DNA from: an uncultured Bacteroidales bacterium
Lineage (GTDB): Bacteria; Bacteroidota; Bacteroidia; Bacteroidales; Bacteroidaceae
DNA: 64,000 bases
NCBI GenBank assembly: GCA_902801325.1
Contig: CADCHQ010000004.1
Span: forward strand, 124,001 to 188,000
Reading direction: 5' to 3'
The notes under the pieces: generated by a model
What the model was told of the DNA's origin: nothing
The model's input: only the letters and a program-made list of their open reading frames with translations
Database searches by the model: none
Translations under genes and position numbers: made by a program
Shown here: positions 57,458 through 64,000 of the stretch, piece after piece
Layout: each line of letters begins with the position of its first letter
Position numbering within the stretch: the first letter of the stretch is position 1

Positions 57458-58891
57458 TTATCTCACTAAGATTTTTTTAGTAGCACCATTAGAGAAGTGG
57501 ATGATGTTAACACCTTTCTTTGGCTGATTAAGCTTAGCACCACTTATCGAAATAATCTCCATGTCTTCATTTGAATCCTTTAAACAATCTGATATCTTGT
57601 CAGGCTCCATCTGTATGACAGAAATAAATTTACGCCAAAAATTATCAAAATATCTCTCATAAATTGTACCATCAGTCGTCTGTCTATATGCTTTTAAACA
57701 TCCATACGGAACATAAACATCTGTCCATGTATAATGAATATCATCAAATGGTGGTTCAAGACTTGAAAAAGCGCCTCCCACGGACCTACTATATATAGGA
57801 GATACAGATGGGTTTCTTCCGAGACATATAATCTTAAAAAGCTTTTCACACCCCCGGAAGGTTAATGGACTAAGATACTCCAAGTTTCTTCCAAGAGTTA
57901 TCGTACTAAGCTCTGAACAATTTCGAAATGCAGCTTCTCCAATGTCTGTTACGCCATCTCCTATGACTGCTTCTTTAAGGTTTAGTAAGCGCTGGAAAGC
58001 ACCATCTCCGATACCTTTAACATTATTAGGAATGTACAATGAAGTTATACTACATCCCGAAAAAGCATTATTCCCTATTTTTTCTAAACTATTGGGAAAA
58101 TCCAAAGATGTTAGGGAACTACAGCCTCCGAATGCACCATCCATTATTTTTTTTAGCCCTTCTGAAAATATTATAGTTTTTAACCCCGTACAGCCCTGAA
58201 AAGTATATTCTTCTATTGTACTGAGGCCAGATGGGATTTTTACTGATGAAATACCTGTACAGCCATAAAACGCTGATGCTCCGATGCTTGTTACGCTGTC
58301 GGGGATAGTGATGGATGTCAGGCCAGTGCAACCACTGAACGCATTTTCTCCAATAGAGGTCACATAGTTGTGGATGGTCACCGATGTGAGCCCCTTGAAG
58401 TTATAGAATGCATTTTTTCCAATTGAGGTCAAGCTATGAGGAAAAACCAAATCTTTTACTTCCTTCCCATTAATATATAGATGATCAGCATTGCATAAAG
58501 GATTTGAATACTTATTAGAAAAGTCCATCTTACACAGACTTTCTATACTGGCAAACTCTGCCTTAGTCAGGCCACTACAGTTCATGAAAGCATCATAACC
58601 TATATCTTTCACACTGTAGGGGATGGTCACCGATGTTAGATTACTGCAACCACTGAACGCGTCTTCTCCAATCGATAAAACTGTATGTGTTTTTCCCATA
58701 TATGTGGCCTTTGGAGGAATCACAACATCCCCGGAGTATTTATTCTCTCCATAAGTAACCTCAAATATGGTTCCAGTTAGCCTCTTATAATATATACCAT
58801 CTACAACGCAATCATAATCGTAGGCCAAAGCCACACTTGCCACTATACTCATGAGCACAGCCAGCAGAATTGATAAAGTTTTTTGTTTCAT
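57458..58891 (-). CDS. BspA-like leucine-rich-repeat surface protein
   Basis: This is a 477-residue protein with a signal peptide (LSILLAVLMSIVASVALAYD) and about ten LRR_5 repeats of the form FSGCSNLTSVTIPYSVKDIG, then a non-repeat region and a C-terminal KGVNIIHFSNGATKKILVR, resembling a type A sorting signal of the type IX secretion system. BspA-like proteins bind host or bacterial surfaces. The gene probably begins the operon with DUF2971 and the FISUMP genes. Confidence 0.88.
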   Translation of the reverse strand: MKQKTLSILLAVLMSIVASVALAYDYDCVVDGIYYKRLTGTIFEVTYGENKYSGDVVIPPKATYMGKTHTVLSIGEDAFSGCSNLTSVTIPYSVKDIGYDAFMNCSGLTKAEFASIESLCKMDFSNKYSNPLCNADHLYINGKEVKDLVFPHSLTSIGKNAFYNFKGLTSVTIHNYVTSIGENAFSGCTGLTSITIPDSVTSIGASAFYGCTGISSVKIPSGLSTIEEYTFQGCTGLKTIIFSEGLKKIMDGAFGGCSSLTSLDFPNSLEKIGNNAFSGCSITSLYIPNNVKGIGDGAFQRLLNLKEAVIGDGVTDIGEAAFRNCSELSTITLGRNLEYLSPLTFRGCEKLFKIICLGRNPSVSPIYSRSVGGAFSSLEPPFDDIHYTWTDVYVPYGCLKAYRQTTDGTIYERYFDNFWRKFISVIQMEPDKISDCLKDSNEDMEIISISGAKLNQPKKGVNIIHFSNGATKKILVR

Positions 58892-59004
58892 AATTCTTCA
58901 AAATTTACTATTCCTGTATTAACTTTAAAATTCTCTCCTTGTTTTAACAATAGATAGCAAAGTTGCTTTAGGTGTTCTATTTTAATTTTTCCTATCATTG
59001 TCCG

Positions 59005-59355
59005 TTATTTTAGATTGTTGAAATCTTCCATCTTATAGTAATCTCCATATTCACCTATGTGATAATGAGCAAAGGCATTACGAAGATGTCGGATGAAAGC
59101 TTCTGCCTCATTTTCTATTTCTATCTTCTCAAAGAGTAACTCACTATTCCCGAACTCGGAAGGCAAATCCTCTATGGGGCATGTTCTAACACATAAGTCT
59201 TGATTCGTTAAGTATGACCCTATTTCCTTGTCCCATTCATATACCGCTGTTTCGTTTTCAAGTTCCTTCTTGGCTACAGTATAATAAAAGAAGTGAACAC
59301 TTTCTGGAGTCAGCAAACCTGTTGCTGGTTCGTCAAATGTAAAATTGTATTCCAT
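59005..59355 (-). CDS. HEPN-like protein (pEK499-p136-like)
   Basis: This is a 116-residue protein: ESVHFFYYTVAKKELENETA, ENEAEAFIRHLRNAFAHYHI. RNAFAH fits the R-x4-H catalytic motif of HEPN ribonucleases, and the layout resembles the pEK499-p136 family. A role as an RNase, perhaps in a toxin or defence pair with the zinc-ribbon protein encoded 12 bases upstream, is inferred. Confidence 0.6.
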   Translation of the reverse strand: MEYNFTFDEPATGLLTPESVHFFYYTVAKKELENETAVYEWDKEIGSYLTNQDLCVRTCPIEDLPSEFGNSELLFEKIEIENEAEAFIRHLRNAFAHYHIGEYGDYYKMEDFNNLK

Positions 59356-59367
59356 AACATTCGGTTT

Positions 59368-59586
59368 TTAACCTTCTTTGTCACTAATTCTACTTTCAAT
59401 TTCATTTAATCGCTCTTTGATTTCTTCAAGTTCTTTGTCATAGTCCTTAAAGAAACCTAAATATTTGTGACATTCAGGATTGTTGCATTGGATTCCTTTT
59501 AGCTGGAATCCATCAATTTCTACATCAACCACAGACAAAGCTGTGTTCGAGTTTCCACAATAGGGACAACCTGGATATTGTACCAT
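59368..59586 (-). CDS. Small zinc-ribbon protein with C-terminal coiled coil
   Basis: This is a 72-residue protein: GCPYCGNSNTALSV and GIQCNNPECHKYLG give a CxxC...CxxxxC metal site; the end DYDKELEEIKERLNEIESRI is a coiled coil. Unknown function; paired with the HEPN-like gene. A -7 box 326 bases upstream and a foldable leader precede it. Confidence 0.65.
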   Translation of the reverse strand: MVQYPGCPYCGNSNTALSVVDVEIDGFQLKGIQCNNPECHKYLGFFKDYDKELEEIKERLNEIESRISDKEG

Positions 59587-59906
59587 AATACAAACATCTT
59601 GTGCCTATAGCCACCCAGATTCAGCGCTAAATAAGTGAGTTTATAGTAAATGAAAAGACGTGGGTGCCTTTACTGCCGCTTATCCCACATCCCGGCTCTC
59701 GCATTGGCCTTGTCTCAGAATAAGCAACTTGGTTAGCCCACGTCATGAGTTATCATACAACAAGGTATAATACACCCAACGTGGACGTTCCACGGCGTAT
59801 CTTCTGAGACAAAGAATTTGCGAGATTCGGATGTCGAAGATAACGTACAAAAACGTCCTTTTCCCAATAAGTTTATGACCCCATGCCCCACTGGGCTAAC
59901 CTGAGT
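59587..59906 (-). ncRNA. Candidate structured RNA or long leader before the zinc-ribbon/HEPN pair
   Basis: Transcription from the box at 59912-59919 would give ~320 bases before the zinc-ribbon start. Within it, ACATCCCGG..CTCTCGCA..TTGTCTCAGAA (59689-59722) pairs imperfectly with TTCTGAGACA..TTTGCGAGATT..GGATGT (59802-59834), and GACGTGGGTGCC pairs with GCCCACGTC. Long interrupted hairpins occur in 6S RNA, which I cannot confirm; a riboregulatory leader is equally possible. No open frame of note. Confidence 0.4.
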
Positions 59907-59911
59907 CGTTG

Positions 59912-59919
59912 CAAAGATA
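59912..59919 (-). promoter_or_regulatory. Promoter -7 box of the structured RNA/leader
   Basis: TATCTTTG on the minus strand, preceded by AT-rich sequence. Confidence 0.55.
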
Positions 59920-60887
59920 GTGAACTTAATTCAAAATTCAAAATAATAAATTCAAAAAGTAATAATGCCCTCGTTCATGCACCCTTGTGTTATTGTATAG
60001 CCACTCATGCTCACACATTTATTTTTTACGCAGAAATCTACTGAATGAACTGATTGGCTGTATAAAATATTGATAATCAGTATGAATTCGTGCAGTAGAT
60101 TCGTTATTCAAATCTACTGCAATCAGCTGATTATAGGCAAAAACAGGGGTTAGTCACAAACATGTCACCTGCAAAAGGGGGAACACATGCAAAAGCCTGT
60201 GTCTACTTTTAAAAAGAAAACCTTTAAAAACCTTTTCTCATCGGGCCGGCTTCGCCATTATGTCCGCATCTGACCCTCATGTTTACAAACAAGTTCGAAC
60301 CAGTTGAACCAGCTGCATCCTCTGTTCTTCGAACTTGCCCGACAGAAAAGAAAAACCAAGAAAAAAATAACATTTGACATTGCCTCCATTGGGACTTTTC
60401 TATGTTTTTCTTCGAGTTACACAGGCACATTAGTGGTGCGAGAGACTTGGCGAGGATGTCCATGCTTGCATGAGACAGGACCGACAAGAATGTCGCAAAG
60501 GACAAAGTCCGTGGAACGAGAAGGGTTTTCCTTTGTTTTTGTTAAATACCAGCACAGGAATTTACTGGTGAGCCGCAAAAAGGTATCTCTTTATGACTGT
60601 CTTTCTTAGGAATGAGAACGAGAGTTATCAAGTGACGTACGGGATGCCTAAGAGGGAAAGAAAGTAACATTAATGTTACAAAGCGGAAGATATAGGAGCA
60701 TGTCGTTGTATCACTTGTGTTACAAGCCTGAGGTATTAGGCCTTTGGCCGTCCGATTACTTGCTCGTTATCCTATACAAGGGTACGAAAAGAGTCGCGTT
60801 TTGCTTTTCCCTTGTCCTTCTGCCCGATATTTAATGTTTTTTTGCTTAATTCTGCATTCATCTCTCTTATTTCTTAATTATTTTTAC
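59920..60887. other. 970-bp stretch without recognised genes
   Basis: A 10-bp perfect hairpin GCAGTAGATT...AATCTACTGC lies at 60094-60122, with a further AATCTACTG near 60038. Two open frames of 93-101 codons (60224-60505 minus, 60304-60609 plus) overlap on opposite strands and look like neither a known family nor normal codon use. GGCCTTTGGCCGTCCGATTACTT near 60738 is a copy of the element at 23217-23245. Confidence 0.5.
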
Positions 60888-60895
60888 TATTTTTG
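60888..60895 (+). promoter_or_regulatory. Promoter -7 box of uvrB
   Basis: TATTTTTG only 8 bases before the ATG, implying a nearly leaderless mRNA. Confidence 0.55.
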
Positions 60896-60903
60896 CCTCA
60901 ATT

Positions 60904-62958
60904 ATGTCGGCATTCAATCTCGTTTCTCCCTTTAAGCCTACGGGTGACCAACCGCAGGCCATCAGGCAACTCACTGACGGCGTGCTTCGTGGCGACCCTG
61001 CTCAGGTCTTGCTTGGTGTGACGGGAAGCGGTAAGACTTTCACGATGGCTAATGTCATAGCCCAAGTGGGGAGACCAACGCTTATTCTTAGTCACAACAA
61101 GACGCTTGCAGCCCAGCTCTATCGCGAGATGAAAGCCTTCTTCCCACAGAATGCTGTGGAGTATTACGTCTCGTATTACGACTATTATCAACCCGAAGCC
61201 TACATTCCCTCGACAGATACCTACATCGAGAAGGACCTTGCCATTAACGACGAGATCGATAAACTCCGTTTGGCTGCTACAAGTGCTCTGCTGAGTGGAC
61301 GCAAGGATGTCATTGTGGTATCCTCCGTCAGTTGCATTTATGGTATGGGCAATCCTGCTGCTTTCTATGAGAGCGTCATTCGCATTAGGGTGGGGCAGGA
61401 GATGAGTCGTAATATGTTGTTGCGTAAGCTTTTAGATAGCCTTTATGTACGTAATGATTTAAGTCTTAATCGAGGCGAGGTTCGAGTTAAAGGCGACACT
61501 GTGGACGTGGCTCTTGCGTACTCCGACAACATACTTCGCATCACTTATTGGGGCGATGAGATAGAGAGCATTGAGGAGATTGATCCAGAGACGCTTCAAC
61601 GTGTTTCTTCCTTCGAGGAATACAACATATATCCCGCCAACCTCTTCATGACGTCGAAGGAGACACAAGAACGAGCCGTAAGACAGATAGAGGACGATTT
61701 AGCCGTGCAGGTGCGCTATTTCGAGGATGAAGGACGCGACTTGGAGGCAGCACGCATACGCGAACGTGTGACCTATGATGTGGAGATGATACGTGAATTG
61801 GGCCATTGTTCGGGCATAGAGAACTATAGCCGTTATTTCGATGGTCGTGAACCTGGCACTCGTCCGTTCTGCCTGCTCGATTTCTTCCCAAATGATTTCC
61901 TGATGTTCATCGACGAGAGTCACGTCTCTGTGCCACAGATAGGAGGCATGTATGGAGGCGACCGTGCTCGCAAAGAGAACCTTGTGCATTATGGTTTCCG
62001 TTTGCCTGCAGCTCTCGACAACCGTCCTCTTCGCTTTGATGAGTTCAAGAAGATGGTGCATCAAATTATATACGTATCTGCAACGCCTGCTGACTACGAA
62101 TTGGCAGAGTCGGAGGGTGTGGTAGTGGAACAACTCATTCGTCCTACAGGTTTGCTTGACCCAATTATAGAGGTACGTCCACGCCAGCATGAAGCCGACG
62201 ACCTGCTTGAAGAGATACAACAGCGAATCGACGTGGGAGAGCGTGTTCTTGTCACTACGCTCAGCAAACGTCAGGCCGAGGAGTTTAGTGGCTATCTGAC
62301 GCGTTCGGGCATACGTTCGTGCTACATTCATCATGAGGTGGACACAATGGAACGTGTGCAGATTATGGACAGTCTGCGCAGAGGCGATTACGACGTGCTT
62401 GTGGGCGTCAATCTGCTTCGTGAAGGACTCGACCTGCCTGAGGTTTCACTTGTGGGTATTCTCGATGCCGATCAGGAAGGTTTCCTGCGTAGCAGAACTA
62501 GTTTGACACAGACGATTGGTCGTGCGGCTCGTCACGTTCACGGAAAGGCCATTTTCTATGCCGACAAGATAACGCATTCTATGGCTCAGTGCATCGAGGA
62601 TACCAACCATCGTCGTGAGGTTCAACTGCGTTATAATGAGGAACATGGCATTATCCCACATGCAGTCAAGAAGGAACTTGCTCAGGCGGAGTTGGGTTCG
62701 GGTATGAAGCGAACCGACTTGCCGACAGAACAGAAGGGCGTGGATTATCAAATGGCTGCTCAAGCCGGTGCCACTCCCTTTATGGCTGCAGATCCCATTG
62801 TGGAGGCTATGACGCCACAACAACTGAAGAAGAGCATCGACCACACACGCCGATTAATGCAGGAAGCCGCCAAGAAACTAGATTTCCTGACGGCTGCCCA
62901 ATATCGCGACGAATTGCTTCGCTTGACTTCCCTGCTTGAAGCAAAGAATGATAATTAG
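60904..62958 (+). CDS. uvrB: Excinuclease ABC subunit B
   Basis: This is a 684-residue helicase-like repair protein: GDQPQAIRQLTDG, Walker A LGVTGSGKTFTMAN near residue 35, the beta-hairpin YYDYYQPEAYIPSTDTYIEKD, the DESHV box, and helicase motifs VLVGVNLLREGLDLPE and QTIGRAARHVHG; a C-terminal UVR motif (LMQEAAKKLDFLTAAQYRDEL) ends the protein. It loads on damage with UvrA, encoded 13 kb away. Confidence 0.98.
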   Translation: MSAFNLVSPFKPTGDQPQAIRQLTDGVLRGDPAQVLLGVTGSGKTFTMANVIAQVGRPTLILSHNKTLAAQLYREMKAFFPQNAVEYYVSYYDYYQPEAYIPSTDTYIEKDLAINDEIDKLRLAATSALLSGRKDVIVVSSVSCIYGMGNPAAFYESVIRIRVGQEMSRNMLLRKLLDSLYVRNDLSLNRGEVRVKGDTVDVALAYSDNILRITYWGDEIESIEEIDPETLQRVSSFEEYNIYPANLFMTSKETQERAVRQIEDDLAVQVRYFEDEGRDLEAARIRERVTYDVEMIRELGHCSGIENYSRYFDGREPGTRPFCLLDFFPNDFLMFIDESHVSVPQIGGMYGGDRARKENLVHYGFRLPAALDNRPLRFDEFKKMVHQIIYVSATPADYELAESEGVVVEQLIRPTGLLDPIIEVRPRQHEADDLLEEIQQRIDVGERVLVTTLSKRQAEEFSGYLTRSGIRSCYIHHEVDTMERVQIMDSLRRGDYDVLVGVNLLREGLDLPEVSLVGILDADQEGFLRSRTSLTQTIGRAARHVHGKAIFYADKITHSMAQCIEDTNHRREVQLRYNEEHGIIPHAVKKELAQAELGSGMKRTDLPTEQKGVDYQMAAQAGATPFMAADPIVEAMTPQQLKKSIDHTRRLMQEAAKKLDFLTAAQYRDELLRLTSLLEAKNDN

Positions 62959-62984
62959 AAAGTAAGACTCCTCGCTTCTAAAGG

Positions 62985-63019
62985 CTCTCCCCCCTCGGGG
63001 GAGCGGGGAGAGGGCCCCT
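62985..63019. repeat. GC-rich dispersed repeat, intergenic copy after uvrB
   Basis: GCTCTCCCCCCTCGGGGGAG followed by CGGGGAGAGGG, between convergent genes. Confidence 0.7.
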
Positions 63020-63020
63020 T

Positions 63021-64000
63021 TTAATTAATAAGGTATACTTTTTCCTTACCCTTATATGTGCACTTTACCGTTGCTCTGCCAGCCACGATAGGACTAACTT
63101 CGCACTTAACTTCGGGATTGTCGGCTGTTGCCGTTAGCACGGAGTTGTCGGTAAGCGGACCATACACCTGATAGCGTGTGGCATCGGTCAGACCGTTGCT
63201 GTTGGTGGTGCGTATGGGCGTGCGTGGCAACATCAGCACTTTGCCGTCGACAGTGATGCTAACCTGTGGAACGGCAGGACGTTGCCAGTCGGCACCTTTC
63301 TTTGCGAAGCCGATTCCGTGCAGGTCGAATAAACCTTGAGGACGTTGTGGCTGTTGTGGACGCTGTCCCCACTGACCACGCTGTGGACGTTCGGGTTGCT
63401 GCACATCAGGTCCTTCGGCCACCAGATAGATGGCGTGTTTGCCTGTCAGGCCTTCCACGTCGGGAACTGCCACGCGATAGGTTGAAGCTACTCTTGGAGC
63501 ATTGTCAGGCACTTCCACTAAGGCTATTTCGCGACCCTTCCAGGTGTCGTTGGCATACGGACCGTCGAGCATAACATGAATCTTGAAGCCTCCGTGTCCG
63601 CCTGGAGTCAGGTTGAGGCACAATTCCGTTTTGTCGCCCTTCTTCGTGCCTGCAAAGGCGTGTATTCCCTTGCTGTCCTGCTCCAAACCTCCAAATCCGA
63701 AGTACTTGAAGCCAATGATGCCTCGGTTGTTGATGCCGGCAAGGTCCATGTGGTTGTTCCATACGTCGTGGTTGTCCTGCAACCATTCGTTACCAGTCAT
63801 GTAGCAGGCGATACCTGCCGAATAATATTGGTAGGGAGGTAATCCGAAGATGTTGAAGCCCTCGCTAGTCACTTCAGCACCGGTGTATTCGTTGCCATCG
63901 GAGGCTTTAGCCGTCCATTCGTTGTCCTTCGTATAGGGGTCATAGGCTACGATACGCACTTTTCCGCCCTTTGCTACAGGCTTCTTGTCGCAGATGATCT
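63021..64000 (-). CDS. Carbohydrate-active enzyme, C-terminal part (GH43-like with CBM6-type module)
   Basis: The frame is open to the window edge, so the N-terminus and catalytic domain lie outside. What is visible begins within a hydrolase (GYDPYTKDN-like VAYDPYTKDNEWTAKASDG), then a jelly-roll module (FKYFGFGGLEQDSKGIHAF, KIHVMLDGPYANDTWKGREI, GKHAIYLVAEGPD) of the CBM6 kind, a Q/P/R-rich linker and a final Ig-like domain (VSITVDGKVLMLPRTPIRTT...). GH43 enzymes with CBM6 act on plant arabinoxylans; the family assignment is tentative. Confidence 0.65.
   Translation of the reverse strand, partial: IICDKKPVAKGGKVRIVAYDPYTKDNEWTAKASDGNEYTGAEVTSEGFNIFGLPPYQYYSAGIACYMTGNEWLQDNHDVWNNHMDLAGINNRGIIGFKYFGFGGLEQDSKGIHAFAGTKKGDKTELCLNLTPGGHGGFKIHVMLDGPYANDTWKGREIALVEVPDNAPRVASTYRVAVPDVEGLTGKHAIYLVAEGPDVQQPERPQRGQWGQRPQQPQRPQGLFDLHGIGFAKKGADWQRPAVPQVSITVDGKVLMLPRTPIRTTNSNGLTDATRYQVYGPLTDNSVLTATADNPEVKCEVSPIVAGRATVKCTYKGKEKVYLIN

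Noticed and set aside
59587..59906. Possible tmRNA, RNase P RNA or tRNA in the foldable region
   Set aside because: No GGTTCGAATCC T-loop, no tag peptide frame ending in ALAA and no RNase P core motifs were found, so only a generic structured-RNA call is kept.
60304..60609. 101-codon open frame upstream of uvrB (and a 93-codon opposing frame at 60224-60505)
   Set aside because: The two overlap on opposite strands, have no promoter or recognisable motif, and the composition looks like translated intergenic sequence.

Overview
The window reads as chromosomal DNA of a Bacteroidota member of the order Bacteroidales, most likely a Prevotella-like species. Promoters are of the Bacteroidota type (a -7 box TAnnTTTG with a TTTG or TTG element about 20 bases upstream), and Shine-Dalgarno sequences are mostly absent. 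Lineage-typical genes include lipoproteins with an SC(S/G)(D/N) lipobox, DUF4230, DUF4293 and DUF4595 proteins, BspA-like and FISUMP surface proteins, a CHU_C (type IX secretion) domain, an Rpb6-like omega subunit, HU-like DNA-binding proteins and a BT4734/DUF3987 primase-helicase. No rRNA, tRNA or CRISPR array was found.

Layout. 1-20.8 kb is core and housekeeping: the end of a radical SAM gene, a minus-strand envelope run (two DUF4230 proteins, DUF2207, a four-helix-bundle protein, LemA, a STAS protein beside an SLC13/RCK permease), superoxide dismutase, rhodanese, a metallo-hydrolase, an acetyltransferase, an MGMT-domain protein, a phosphoesterase, AlkD-like repair, pgi, a HAD phosphatase, an ECF sigma/anti-sigma-like/lipoprotein operon, a flavodoxin behind a duplicated promoter, a BlaI/M56-TonB pair with two clear operators, and rubrerythrin. 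21.0-36.3 kb is accessory: an HU-like gene with tiny peptides, a repeat-rich non-coding block with a perfect AT palindrome and iteron-like arrays, a DpnII-type restriction-modification operon followed by abiH, a cluster of unrecognised small genes including three paralogous 61-residue proteins, and a module with a HIRAN-like protein, a DUF3127-like protein, the DUF3987 primase-helicase and a P5-like lysozyme. 36.4-52.9 kb returns to core genes (gpsA, lysS, yraN-like, aroC, slyD, greA, uvrA, an omega-like subunit, bamD). 53.4-59.6 kb holds surface-protein genes (three FISUMP paralogues, DUF2971, BspA-like LRR) and a small HEPN-like/zinc-ribbon gene pair behind a long foldable leader. 60.9-64 kb has uvrB and the end of a carbohydrate-active enzyme.

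The features least explained by ordinary genes are: (i) an AT-rich perfect hairpin between inverted triple 8-bp arrays, with the same triple array again just after the primase-helicase gene 12.6 kb away; (ii) the 61-residue paralogue family in the defence cluster, two copies with their own promoters and all with a second open frame; (iii) several dispersed intergenic repeat families, two of which run in frame through protein-coding sequence; (iv) the structured leader or RNA ahead of the HEPN-like pair; and (v) paired ACTAA-N4-TTAGT sites around the blaI promoter. All functional statements for unnamed genes are inferences from visible motifs and neighbourhood; no database search was run.
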